A program made the translations under genes and the position numbers. From positions 1,053,346 through 1,117,345 of the forward strand of contig JACDQD010000003.1 of NCBI GenBank assembly GCA_019843655.1: a stretch of DNA of 64,000 nt, written 5' to 3'. Origin of the DNA: Lethocerus indicus. Lineage: Eukaryota > Arthropoda > Insecta > Hemiptera > Belostomatidae. This document shows, piece by piece, positions 36,121 to 47,795 of the stretch. Position 1 is the stretch's first letter; each line of letters begins with the position of its first letter. The notes under the pieces were generated by a model that saw only the letters and a program-made list of their open reading frames with translations, ran no database searches and was not told the origin of the DNA.

Positions 36121-36514
36121 AAGCCGCTATGCTGTAACCGCCGTGACGTTAGTGCGTCGCCGACGATTGTTGTGTAAACAGAGAAATATAAGAGAAGGGC
36201 CTCGGAGGAATTTGCAGTTTGTGGGCGCTAACCCCCGAGGGTTGTTTGGTGGGGGGTTGGACCTGTGGCTCTCGCGTGGATCAATACCCGGGCACAAGTG
36301 GAGCAGGTCACCGCTCCGCCCCGACACAGATACCGCTCCACGTTTTGCATGTACGTCTACAAAACGGCGACAATTTAATTCCCGGAACGGCCGGCCAGAA
36401 TATTTCAATATTACACCAACTACGGGCTAAAATTGAATCCTGATGGACGCTTCGGAATTCCTTTCCTGAACAATTCGATCCGATATTCAGAACAATTTTA
36501 TTTGTACATTAACG

Positions 36515-36710
36515 GTTTCTGTATAGCACTTTCGTTTGGCTTGAGTGAGTTTGAATTTTCCCAAGTGTTATGAACTGTAACAGTAAAAATAATTAATTTT
36601 TTTTAGTTCACTCACTTCTGGGGGTTATGTGTTTAGTTTTAAATACAGCCCGGTGACCGGTTCACTAATCTTTCCTTCTGAACTCATATATGTCCTCTAC
36701 GCCGTGGGTT
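36515..36710 (+). repeat. dispersed repeat family G, copy
   Basis: Collinear with 40205-40395: ctttcgtttggcttg, a tttgaattttcc / ttgcattttcc block, agtgtt, taattaatttttttta / taattaattatttta, cacttctggg, and finally ttctgaact. Identity is moderate and gapped. A partial copy is at 7240-7345. Confidence 0.6.
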
Positions 36711-36849
36711 CATTCTTGCCGTCGGTTACTCCCCGCTTTTCATCGACTACGAGCAAACCGGAAGGAAAACTTCAGTCCGCTTGGCCTCCACGCAGATACG
36801 TGATTTCATCCTTCCCCTTCCACGCATGCGCAGTGCGCAGCCGCCTTCG

Positions 36850-36925
36850 TTCAACCAGTTATAAGTTTCAATTGAGTGAAAATCCCGCTGATCCAGGGTT
36901 CGAATCCGGGCGGCGGTCAGAATTT
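36850..36925 (+). repeat. tRNA-derived SINE-like fragment
   Basis: GGGTTCGAATCCGG at 36895-36908 is a good pol III B box and is followed by gcggcggtcagaatttt, which resembles the sequence after the B boxes at 39.1 and 39.4 kb. The T-stem is imperfect and no matching acceptor stem is found, so this is not a functional tRNA gene. Confidence 0.55.
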
Positions 36926-37638
36926 TGTCCTCAATTACAGTTCGTAACCGGGAGGAGTTGGTAAATTCCGGTACACCGAGAAAACAAGAATTTCAGTTAG
37001 GTAATCTATTCTGGATCGTCAAGATCCAAGCTTGCAACCGCTTGTAACCACCTCCTAATCTAGCTTAATTCCTCAGTCTATTGTTGTCTATTTATTGTTT
37101 AAACCCTCGCCAATACGCAAAATTACCTTTTTCCGGTAACTACACTTGCTTTCTGCCCTTTAGCTCTAACGCTTTACGGTTTTTTTTTGTATTCAGTAAC
37201 ACCGTTTCGTTCAATAAACAGCCGGCGTGGTTTCGAGGTCGTAGGCTTAATTAAAATCTAATAGCTACGTCCCTGAACTATCCGCACCGATAGTTCATGA
37301 TCGCTGATCGATTTTTCTAAAAATATTTTTATTACTCTTTTTTTTTTCTGTATTCGACACCGAGCTCGCCTCCTCGTAGTGCGGTTTTCTGAGTGGAAAT
37401 CTTTAGATATTCAGTTTTCCCCCCCCTAGGGACCGGATACCCGGATTTGGAACGCCTTTGCTCGTGTCTGTTTGTAACATAATCCCGGCGGCTGTAACTT
37501 TCTCCAGTATTCCCGTACCGCCAACCGAACCAAGAGGGGACGCAGTCAAAACTATAATTTTATATAATCAAACTACAATTAAATTATCACCAACATCATA
37601 GGGAAGAACTTTAGTTAACTGGGGTCGACCTCCTGGTA

Positions 37639-37730
37639 TTCCGGGACCTTTCGTGTGTTTGGAAACCAAAGCTCCACTGGAAGGGTTTCTACCCTCTGCC
37701 GCCGAAGTTCCGTCATCGAGGAATCTTCAC
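37639..37730 (+). repeat. dispersed repeat family F, copy 3
   Basis: cctttcgtgtgtttggaaac, then gctccactggaagggtttct and accctctgccgc, then gttccgtcatcgagg. Closest to copy 4 at 48667-48810. Confidence 0.6.
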
Positions 37731-38494
37731 GCCAATCGTTTTATTACATCTCATAAATGTTTTTTTTTTAATATCGCCTGTAGATTTCCACTTATCCGTT
37801 GTTATCAAGCTTATACTGTGTATGTGTTTTTATTGTCGGTTATTGTACCGAGTTGAGTCGCTTCAACCACTGTCGAAACCGAACAATACTCTCCGCTATC
37901 TGTGAGTCATCTAGAAACGAAATTCAAATAATATTTTTTAAGATGTACGAAATACGGCCGGTGAAATACTCGTGTGAACTATCACTTCACCTTCGATTCG
38001 AGTGGGTTTATTACTTAATTGATCGATTGCGCAAGGATTATTTTCGAGCTCCAATACCACATCTCAGGCGACGTTTCCGATAATAAAAAAATAATCAGCT
38101 TTGAAATATCCTTACGATTTCTGTTTTCGGTTGGCCTCGTCCGGAATCAAATTTTAATCCGCACTCTCAAATATTTCTCTTGTTCGCCTTTTGAAACTTT
38201 TGAAAATGTTGTCAAAGTAACGTTTTTTCAAGTGTTACATTTACTACTTACGCTTTTTTTGAATCATTGATGATATATTTGTCCGATAGTCACATTTCGT
38301 TTAGTCAAATTTAATTTAAAATAATTATCGGTATCTAATAAATACTGTTATTATTTAATTGATACCGTTATATAATTACATTTCGTTGTTTATTTATTAC
38401 TTTCATCTATATGATTCAGTAATATAAAGTAGTAGTGCAACTTCATAAATAATGTTACTAATTGTCATAGTAAATAAAATAAATTTTTTCCATC
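37731..38494. other. gene-free AT-rich stretch
   Basis: Short open frames only; no recognised repeat. Confidence 0.5.
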
Positions 38495-38650
38495 TCGTGT
38501 CACCTCTTTTTTCGTCTTGTTTGGTCTTTTGCCAGACCGATTTCGGCCGGTAGTCATTTTTATGCGGCCTTTTCGTTGGTCAAGTGGCGTGTGTTGCACT
38601 TCGGTTGACTACATGCACTGTCACTGCAGTTCTACTGTCACTTTTAGAAT
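38495..38650 (+). repeat. degraded foldback left arm
   Basis: Recognisable blocks: tgtttggtcttttgccagac, cgatttcggccgg, and cactgtcactgc further in. The cttcagtagc block is lost. No right arm seen. Confidence 0.6.
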
Positions 38651-39089
38651 AGCTGGGGGGGAATTTAATTTTAATTAAATTACGATTTATTCCCACAGCC
38701 ACGGCCAACACCGGCAACAGGTATTCCGAATTAGTACACGTTCAATTGCCAGTTGGCAAATGGTATAGATAATTAGATTCCACGACGGGATCATATCCCG
38801 GATCCTACCACCGGACACAGTACCATTATGTTTTAGAGCAGGTGAATTGGCGCAGCCCACCTATGGAATTTATGTTGTTCGCCGTGCCCATTCAAAAAAA
38901 CGTGACTATTCTCATAAATACATCGAATATTTTATCAACGAACGAAATAATTTAACGATTACAGACGCTAAATTATAATTAATTATTTGCCCGCTGTAGA
39001 TAAGAATAAAATTTAATGCCCCCGCGGTTTCCTTATTACTTTAGATACTTTAATATAAAGTCGGTCGATTCAGTGCTGCGATTGGGGCG
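38651..39089. other. gene-free stretch
   Basis: AT-rich, no open frame of note. Confidence 0.5.
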
Positions 39090-39175
39090 AAATTCGGTCC
39101 GCCACCGGGATTCGAACCCGGACGCGGCTACGGCATTCCCTCGATAAAACGATGTATTCCGGCCTATTGGCCGTA
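39090..39175 (-). repeat. tRNA-derived SINE-like copy (minus)
   Basis: On the minus strand CCGGGTTCGAATCCCGG forms a perfect 5-bp T-stem with a canonical TTCGAAT loop, and is followed by tggcggaccgaattt. The upstream sequence does not provide a matching acceptor stem, so this is a tRNA-derived repeat head and not a tRNA gene. It lies in inverted orientation to the copy at 39330-39440. Confidence 0.65.
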
Positions 39176-39329
39176 CATATATACTTAAATGTTATAGTAC
39201 ATTGATCACGAATTTTTAACAATATTGTTGTGATAATCGGAAAATATAAAAATAAAATAAAAACCCGAGAACTTAAGCTGGACTCACTATCGGTACGGGA
39301 GGCCACTTGTATCCTGGACCGGTGATAAT

Positions 39330-39440
39330 TATATCAGCCTTCTTGATAAGGGGATCCCGGGGGATTTCCCCCATTCCTCACCAGTTGGGGAATTCTGAGA
39401 GCGTGGTTCGAATCCCGTTGGCGGCCCGAATTATTCCTTC
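39330..39440 (+). repeat. tRNA-derived SINE-like copy (plus)
   Basis: agagcgtggttcgaatcccg followed by ttggcggcccgaatta matches the T-arm region and following bases of the minus-strand copy at 39.1 kb. The D-arm side is not recognisable. Confidence 0.6.
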
Positions 39441-39657
39441 CAGACCAGATTTCACCCCCATTAAACGAGTGGATGTCATTGGTTACATTGTACTGTAATA
39501 GCAGGAATAATATCAGAAATAACTGTTTTTCTATTGTACTTTCACTGGCTCGCGTATCCATTAGCCGAGATGGGCTTGTTTTACCAAGTAGTTCCAAATG
39601 TTCCAAATTTTTGGCTTATTTTTCTAATACAAATTTTAGCTACGATTTTATTAAATT

Positions 39658-39670
39658 CCCCCCCCCCCCC
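39658..39670 (+). repeat. C13 homopolymer
   Basis: Thirteen consecutive C residues. Confidence 0.95.
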
Positions 39671-40204
39671 AATGTTAACTGTACCTTGATGACTGCCATT
39701 TCTGAGTGTTTTGTAAATGATTGCGCTCCAGGTTAATTTACCCCGGCGGCGTCGTCGTCGGAATCGGCCCTCAACTTTTCAATGCGGAATATACCACTTG
39801 AGAGAGGGGCTCGCGTGCGTCTTGTGTGTGTTATGTGTGTATGAACGGAGAGAGAGGCGCCCGGCTGACATGATTTCATCGGCTAAAATCAGTTGAAACG
39901 CGTTTCGGATAACGTTGATCGAGGTAAGAGTTCTATTTTTCAAATACCGTTCACAGTTGATTTTCAAACCGATTTCAACGTGAAATATTAAGCACAATAT
40001 TGAATTCGCACGTTAGCATGACACAGTAAACGCTTCTGGGGTAAGGAATCCCTTCAATATAATGACTCGTCTTAGCTATTTTATCGCAAACTAACAGATT
40101 TTCAAAATTCCCTCTTGTAAAGTTGCGATACAATGTATGTATTCAGACTATTTTTATTTGTACGTGAAATTTATTTTAAGGAGTATCATTCTTCCAATTA
40201 AAAT

Positions 40205-40395
40205 GACGACTTTCGTTTGGATTTGTGAGATTGCATTTTCCGAGTGTTCTGGACTATAAATATTAACAATGCGAGTAATTAATTATTTTATTAGTTTGTA
40301 ATCACTTCTGGGATTGTATTAATTCTTGTGTTTTGCTCTCAACACTGCCTGATTCTTAAGCCTTTAGTTCTGAACTAATATAACTGAACTCTTCA
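40205..40395 (+). repeat. dispersed repeat family G, copy
   Basis: Collinear with 36515-36710, as described there; includes tttgctctcaacactgcctg, shared with the 7.3 kb fragment. Confidence 0.6.
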
Positions 40396-40738
40396 TCGTG
40401 TGCAATCTTTATTAGGACACACTTTTCCTGTTTCCCTGCAAGGTCCCGCTACATGGAGGCTTTCGCGTTGCCTACTGAGGACGGAAGAAATTAAAAACGA
40501 GAAATAAATTAATCCTAATTTGCTCTCGTAGCCCGCTTTTGGCTCTTCGCCATCTTCTTGACTCCGGCATTCCGCCGGCAATACCGTCTTCAGTGACCCG
40601 GGCCACGTTTTTCCCCATTAAATATACCAAATTTATAACTCGGGGTAAAATCGATGTAAACTGTAGACTTTGAATGTTTTAGCCGATACCGTTTGCCGAA
40701 ATACGAAATCGGTCGTGGCGCTATAAAGGTGAAAAAAA

Positions 40739-40883
40739 ATGATTCTTTTACGATTCAACCATAGTTTATTATCGCAACTCGCCGTTCGTACGACGTCGAT
40801 CGGTCGATCGACCCTCGTTTTTACGACGCCGATTAAAAGGTTCTCGCGAATTGAGCAAGAATTACAGTTGGAGTACGGCTCAG
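40739..40883 (+). CDS. candidate first coding exon with a mitochondrial-type leader
   Basis: ATG at 40739 follows an A-rich context (gtgaaaaaaa). The first 40 codons contain many Arg, Ser, Thr and Leu and no acidic residue, as in a mitochondrial targeting sequence; then FSRIEQELQLEYGS follows. The frame can end at a donor-like CAG|GTACAC at 40883/40884, phase 1. Third codon positions favour C/G (TCG, ACG, CTC, GCC) in contrast to the AT-rich surroundings. Against it: no acceptor or second exon was identified, the product is not recognised, and the open frame also continues unspliced to 41029 through a T-run. Treat as a candidate only. Confidence 0.3.
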
Positions 40884-41271
40884 GTACACACGGCAGTTAT
40901 GATGATTTAATCGTTTCGTATTTTCTATCACAACGGCTTCTATATACGAAATTCCTCGTCGTTATTGTTTCTTTTTTTTTTTTTTTTTTAAATACCGGTC
41001 TTAAGAGATTCGGCGAGAGTTGTAAATAATACAGGGCGGCGAAACCGCAGCGGTTCGACACGTTGAGGTCAGAAATAAAAATTGTTTCTCGGTTTATGTT
41101 TCATAAGCGCGACGATTCTATCTTCTCGGATTGAAGATCCGTCTTTTTTTCTTCAGAAATTGAAATCTGAGTAAAGGCTAAGTATATCGAGTACTGTCTT
41201 TTAATTGTGTGAACGGAGGTTTCGCCCTCTCACGTACTTTATTATTGTATACCTATGGCTAGGGTAAAGTA

Positions 41272-41283
41272 CCCCCCCCCCCC
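41272..41283 (+). repeat. C12 homopolymer
   Basis: Twelve consecutive C residues. Confidence 0.95.
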
Positions 41284-41504
41284 AGTTGGTACTTACCTTA
41301 CATGACCTGGATAAGACTGTTAGACTGATCATATGTGGCGAGGATCATAGGTGGTTTAACGCCTTTACGTTTATTACGTCCATTTTATAATACAAATTTT
41401 TATCTATCGTTATAAGTACAATTGTGGAATATTTTTTCGCTTCTCATGATAAAGGAGCCGCCGATGTTGGCGCTTTTGACTTGCGTCTGGTTTTTTTTTT
41501 ATTA

Positions 41505-41560
41505 ATAATATTATGAGATCGGGTTTCGGCTTCTCGCCATCTCCGGTAGCGTCGGCGAGG
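41505..41560 (+). repeat. foldback-arm fragment
   Basis: gggtttcggcttctcgccat then ctccggtagcg resembles the arm core (gtttcggccgctcgccatct, tcagtagcg). Single arm only. Confidence 0.5.
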
Positions 41561-44336
41561 CGCAATACGCAGGTGCAGTATAGAATTTAAATAGAGTGTG
41601 TTTTTGTCAGTCGGAAGCCCAAATACGCCGCTTCCTGGTGACTCAGAGGCGTCCCGGCGTCCGGGAATTCAGCGCGGAAATAAATAACGAATAAATAATT
41701 GCCGCGGCCGTCGTAATAGAAATGTTTAAGGCGGTCCCGGCCTACAGCTCCGATACGAGAAGGTCCTCCCTTCTAATTTCAAAAGGGGTGGGGGTTGGAG
41801 GGCTTTCGAAAGTCCCACTTCCCGCTAACGATTTTTCTCTCTGTACCGTACAATAGTCGAGGCCAGAAATAGGAAATTGAATAAGGATTTGACCTATCTG
41901 GACTCGCTAAATGATTTTGTAAAAACGTCCACGGAAGTACGCGGTGTTGTACATCGTCCTTGAATAGTTGAGGGGGCAGTCCCCGGACTACCTTTTCATC
42001 TCAAACAGTGATAGCATAAAAGTTGTACAATAAAAATTTAGATTTTATGTTTTACCTAACGATTAGATCTAGATTTAACGAGAGTCGAATTCACACACTG
42101 ATTGGGCTCCTATTGAATGAAGGCAACCTGTGCCCGGGCATTGCCAGATTGTTTGGCGTCGCTGCGTCCTTACCAGTTGCCCATATGGCGGTTTTTAATT
42201 GTCGATCATATTCATTCACCTTCACGGTTCACCAAGGCCGTTGCGTAAGAAGGGTTTACGGGCTTAGACGCGATTCATCACCATTATCAACGCCGGCCGG
42301 CCGGTTATGTCCCACCCCCCCCCCCAGTCCTGCCTGCCGACATTAAAACTTGACGTCGCCTGTTAACTGCAGTCTGTAAAGCTGTTCTCCCGTAGCTGAT
42401 GGGGGTCCGGCGAGCCTAACCAACCAGCTATCCTGAAGGGCAATTAGGCGCAAAAACATAGCGCTAAACTGGAGCCCTAACTAGGTATTAGTTAGGTAGA
42501 CCCCCTAAAGGTCACCGGCCCTCTGAACGGTCTTGACCGCTCGATTGAAAATAGCGTAATAATGATTTTAGAAACATATTACGAGGGTTTTTAGAAAACA
42601 AAATAGACTATTTTTGTCCTACTGTAAAGAAGTTTCTTAATCCCATTATTAAGCTCCCAGCTTAAGATCCTCCTATTCGCGCTTTATTTAAGCCTTAAGG
42701 CTCTACTTTGTTTTTCCCAGAGCAAAATTCTACTACCACTAGTACAAAACTACAATATTTAGGCCTTTCAGCATAGTTGGAGTCCTAGTTGGCAAATTAT
42801 GGAAAATGTGGTACTGTAAATCTGTAACATTTCTACTTATAAATTGAATATACTATCCTCCCTTGTGCTTCCCTTTCTTCGTACACACAATAGGTAAACA
42901 GAGTTGTAAAAAAAACTGCTTTTCGTATATTCGTATAGACAGTATTTTTCTTCGCGTAGGAAACATCTGAGGCATTTTATTTTCTTTCTTCTGAGCCGAC
43001 TCTACTATTGGGCCCTCCTACGTTACGAATCCTACGTAAACTGTTTCAAGACCTCGTTTATTCAACGCCGAGGGTGTCCTTGTTTTTGAGAAATATGACC
43101 TATAATAGTTTTCGGCCGAATTCAAGGATTTTCGTTTTCGCTTTCAAGGGTATCGTCTGCGGTTTTCGGGGTGAACGGGGTGGGGGTGGGGGTCGTTAGC
43201 AGTCCGTCAACTGAACAATACCAGTCTCAAATTGAAAAAAAAACAAAACATTTTATCATTATTTATCAATTTGACTACATTGATAGCCGGCCCCTCGGTT
43301 CCTAGTTTATGGATTCCGTTTATACGGTATATATAATATCTGTAGAAGGTGTGAACAATACCTGTCTGGAAAGTATAATTAAGAGAGTCTATAGCTTTCT
43401 CGGTGGGTTTCGTATATTTGCGCCGAGGCGGTTTGGGGGGGGGGGGAGATGTCGAAAACTCTCCAAGTATATTATTGCAGGTACGTTTGTCTTTCCGCTC
43501 TATTTAACTTTTCATTGAATTGGCCTCTCACCAATTTAATATTGCTCAGGCGCAATGAAAATCAGAATTGGTTTTCCTTCGATATATCTGTGCTGTGTAC
43601 GCCGGATAGGGCATCGAAAGAGTGCCCTACATACACCTTATTGCCTAGTCATTACAGTTTCGGTTGCTTACGTTTTTATATGCTGGTTTACTCGGCTTTT
43701 TTTCCCCCAGCAACCGTCCCCAAAGTCCATCGAATTCCCAACCGTTTGAACAGTTAAAAAAAAAATAATTGAAATAAATCCACCCTTGCACTTACCTTTT
43801 TCGGCGATATGATAGAACTACAGTTATCTGCACTGAGTGCCGATTGCATTAACAAAATCGGCAGTTGCACAAAGGTTCATACGTACTCGGAAAGGTTTTT
43901 CCGAGAGATAACTGCCCGGCTGTAGAGTGGGCAATCGATCAAATATGAATTAATTTTATGTTCTATATTAGGTACATTCACAGTATTCTGTCTCCATTTT
44001 GGTCTCGGTAGGTTGGTGAATCGTTTAGACGCCTTTTGGGGGTGGGGGGGCAGCATCCTGTCTGCACTTTACCTGTGTGCTCAACCAAATATACTGTGTT
44101 AAAGCGAATAACATTGTTTTTACAATACCAGACACTTTTTCGGACGGAATTGACGGAGCTTCATATATGCATTGTTTAGTAGTACTTTTTAACATAGTTA
44201 GACAATGTCCGCCAATTTTTCTACTTAATCTATGTAGTGGCCCTCTCACACCCACAAGAACTTCAAGGTGAAGTTCTAATAGGTATAAGAGGCCGAATTT
44301 CCCTTAAATTTTGAATAATACGATAGAATATTGAAG
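41561..44336. other. gene-free stretch
   Basis: Contains C11 at 42315-42325 and G12 at 43435-43446, and a GT-rich G tract near 43178-43195. Open frames at 42023-42346 and 43449-43757 have no motif I recognise. A donor-like CAG|GTACGT at 43480-43488 follows an ATG at 43449, but the implied exon is only about 11 codons. Confidence 0.45.
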
Positions 44337-44490
44337 ATGGTAGTTTCGTTCACAAATGTCTCCCTTTATCGACGGTACCTTTTACAGCGCTTCGATATTA
44401 GAAATACCGGCCGTGCCCTCGTTGGGAATAATTTAAATTTTCTCGAAAGGTCGTACAGGTCGTCGGGGCGTTGGAAGTCTGTCGTGGCTT
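44337..44490 (+). CDS. candidate coding exon, unassigned
   Basis: ATG at 44337 opens a frame of about 51 codons ending at a consensus-like donor TTCAG|GTATGT near 44490. The C-terminal half is basic and serine-rich (SYRSSGRWKSVVAS). No partner exon or family was found, and the frame also runs on to 44627 without splicing. Weak candidate. Confidence 0.18.
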
Positions 44491-45269
44491 CAGGTATGTC
44501 GCCGTCGGGTATTGGAGACAGAGTCGGCCCCCGCAGGTATATTCTTGTTATTTGTCCGAGTCGAAAGAGAGAGCTGAAGAGTAGGAGTAGAAGGGAGGGC
44601 TCTACGAAGGACGAACGCCGGTGTTAATGGGAGGGCCTTTTCTAACCGTTTTTTTTTTTCTTCCTTTTCCAACTCCCCGAGGTCCGCCCGTATCCGTTTC
44701 GTTCCGCTCATAAACCGATGTGTTTTTTCCTCGACTAGTGTATATATATATATAACAACCATGCATTGTTTCCGCCCGCAAGATCGAAAAAGAAAAACGT
44801 TTTATCGAGTATCGAAAGTGTTCTCGACGAGTTCTACTGCGCGAGTAGTCCTGATTTGTGTCGAAAATTTAATCCGAGGGGCCGGTAATTGCATATTTAT
44901 TTGTTCAGTAAATTACAATTCCTGTAATTTACAAAAAAAACCAGCGAGCGCGGGGCTGCTCCCTTATAGCTGACCTCGGTTACTTCTACTAATCGTACTA
45001 CAAATATATATATTTTTCTGTGGTCATACATAGCACACCGTAAACTGTACGCAAATGTTAATTGTTACATGCATTCCGGCCGGTTGGGGGGCCTTACTAC
45101 GTTTATGCGTTTTTTCGTGTTGGGCGATTTTTGACCGATTTATGAAATAAAATATATTATTTTCACGTCTAACGTACGACTCCAATCGCTAATTTCGGCA
45201 GCATTTCGTGAGGATACAATTCGTTTCTTTGATTCGATCTGAATTGTGTCTAGACGGGTTCTCGGGACA

Positions 45270-45380
45270 CCCGGTTTTGGTACCCGGAATTTCTGTTATT
45301 CTGTAGATCTCCTGTCCGAGGAAAACGTCGGCTCGGGGCTGACCTCCATTGTTTACCGCTCCGGCCTCTTCTCCGGGCAT
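45270..45380 (-). CDS. candidate coding exon, unassigned
   Basis: On the minus strand ATG at 45380 starts MPGEEAGAVNNGG followed by QPRADVFLGQEIYRI, an ordinary soluble-protein composition with GC-ending codons. Possible donor at CCGG|GTACC near 45285. I do not recognise the product; the open frame continues to 45189. Could be chance. Confidence 0.18.
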
Positions 45381-46966
45381 CAATGAATATGTGTCATTCC
45401 GGTAAGAGAAAAAAACAACATCCGCCTAGAGCAGAACCCCATCAGTCTCGACAGGCCTCCACATACCCCTAAAGCCCCCTAAAGTCTTGTCTGATATTGT
45501 AATCTTACTGTATCGACGTCGACGCATTACGGGACACAGTGGTGGATCAGAATGTGGTAAATGGGTGATGGGAGTTGCAAATTTCTAATCGGAGCGAATT
45601 CATTTCCGCCCACGCGCTCTTGAACTCCCGACTAGTTGTTTTCGCTAATCCAATTTTATTCGAGCGTTACCCCACCTATTTTTAGCCGTTCGGGCGTCCT
45701 TAATGGCCGATTTAGATCGGAAACGGTTAGGCGGCGACAACTACAGCACTGAATGTTTATCTCGATTAATCGGTTAACAAATTAATATTTTTTTCTTCAG
45801 TGGGGGGGGGTTATGTCTCGTTTATCTAGACCAGGGATTCGCAAATCCCGGGGAATAAAATATAGAAAATATTCCCCCGTAAGTTCGTTTTATTATTATG
45901 CATTTCTATTCGGCCTAATGGCCTAATATAAAATGTTCAATTAACTGTAGACTTCTAGACTTGTAGACGTTGCGGAGGCTGACCGGTAGATACCGGGAGC
46001 CTTTGGGGATGATCGTGAAATTATCGGTTATTTGGCGTGTTGGACAAATGTCCAATAGAAGTAGTGTATAGGAGGTTAGTGTAGGGCGGAAGATGGGGCG
46101 TAAGGAGGACGTTGGAGATGTATATAAGCGTCTCGGTGTTGGTGGCCGGCGTTGTTCTAGTTAGGGTCGGGATGTAGGCCAGAATTCTATGTTAATGGCG
46201 TTCACTCTGCCGCCCCATGACCTCCCCACTACGACCTCGGCCAACCTCCTTTCGGCCGGCGTTTCAAGAGCGGGTCCTCCTCCCTACGGGCGGATTTCGG
46301 CGAAACAGCATCGTGCAAGCACAATTCGGCTCGATCCGAGTCAACCCCACCCCCGCCTCGAAACTTCGGCCTTTTTAGTTAATATAGTCAAAATTCATAG
46401 GCCATCTTATATATATATAGATAAGATCCTTAGCATGATAGCATGAGCGCGATAATTAAAACTCGTTTGTAATTAAAATTCAATTATTTATTGTACCTTA
46501 CATACTGCAAGAATAATTAAAATTTAGTATCTATAATTCTTACATTACTTTTAATTCTAAAAGTTCGATGTATTTATGAACGGGCATTACTTGGTCGCGG
46601 GAGTCCGTACTTTTTATTTTATTAGGTTCATTCAATTTCAAATTTCCTGACTGTGAAACAAAGGCCAGAACGTGCGTATCCCAATTCGCGTTTTCTGTTT
46701 CCATAAATTATCGTTTGTCCGTTAATTCGGTAAGTGTACGATGTGTACAGGCACTTTATTACTATAGAAAGTATAGTAAATAAATACCGAATTATTGGAG
46801 AGAATGGCGAATTTGTGTCCCCTGTCCTCTGAACCTTCGCCAGTCCTTCGACCGGGTAAGGCCGTCGTTTGAGCCGCCCGTCGCCGACCGAGATATAACC
46901 GAGTCGATTCGTCGGCGTAATCTGGGTCATTTTTATTACAACCCGAATTAAAGAATATAGCCGAAA

Positions 46967-47146
46967 TTGGGGTACGTATACCCAAGCGTGCCCCCCGGGG
47001 ACCGCTACGGGGGCGACCGGAATTCCCCTTCAGTCGCTCCCAGACCCAAAACCTACTCCCATTTTATACACACACGTAACTATAAGGTGGGAGGAAGATC
47101 GGGAACAAACCAGAAGGAGTTTTTATGGCTCGCTCCGTTGGAAATT
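46967..47146 (+). CDS. candidate coding exon, unassigned
   Basis: An open frame of 60 codons, Pro/Tyr/Gly/Arg-rich at first (YPSVPPGDRYGGDRNSP), then an acceptable globular stretch ending ...KEFLWLAPLEI. There is no ATG at its beginning, but an acceptor-like AATATAG lies just upstream (46951-46957). It stands in a locally GC-rich patch. No family recognised. Confidence 0.2.
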
Positions 47147-47676
47147 TGAATTTCTTCCGCCGGATAATTCTTTTCTTTTTTATGTTTGCGACTCTGTACG
47201 CAATATCCGTTGTTTGACCAGTTTTGTAATTGTTATTATTTGTGTTTGTACTGACGACAAACTTGTCAAGGGCATGACTCGACGTCCGTTGCGCTCTTTG
47301 TGGACACAAACGCCTATTTCGACGAGTCTTCCGCCTACTCCATATCTGTATTTGTTAATCCGTCGCTGTAAACATTGCGTTTCATTTTGCTCAAAATTAA
47401 TCATCGAGGTAAGATTACCGCCCTTGATAATACACTCTCAGCCGGTAGTGTAGTCTATATATTTTATTCGCTTATCTATGCTATTACAGATTGAAGTCGT
47501 AACCGTCTATCGGGTTTATCCATGTCACCTACTTTCGAGTTTATCGGCCGCGAAAGACGCCCCTCCCCCCCGTCCCCCCAGGGCACGAGTTAGTCAAACT
47601 ACTGTAACCTATTGCGGTTCTGCGCCCGTTTTATACGACCGATAAGCCCCCAACCGGACGATACGGATAGATTTAT
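47147..47676. other. gene-free stretch
   Basis: Overlapping short open frames on both strands, none recognised. Confidence 0.45.
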
Positions 47677-47795
47677 TGTAGGTTTGCTGTCTTTCGCTAG
47701 ACCGGTTTCGGCCGCCCGCCCCATCTTCAGCAGCGCTACTGTTAGTCACTGTTGGCACTTTGGATGTTTCTCGGGCTGTCACTGTCGCTTGTACT
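47677..47795 (+). repeat. foldback left arm, solo
   Basis: tgtaggtttgctgtctttcg, then agaccggtttcggccgcccg, ccatcttcagcagcgctact, gttagtcactgttggcactt and tggatgtttctcgggctgtc. About 25 bases of the arm are deleted after tgtaggtttg. No right arm follows. Confidence 0.75.

Noticed and set aside
36850..36925. Functional tRNA gene
   Set aside because: Only the B box is good; T-stem and acceptor stem do not pair and no A box is placed correctly.
39090..39175. Functional tRNA gene on the minus strand
   Set aside because: Perfect T-arm but no matching acceptor strand or proper D-arm upstream, so treated as a SINE head.
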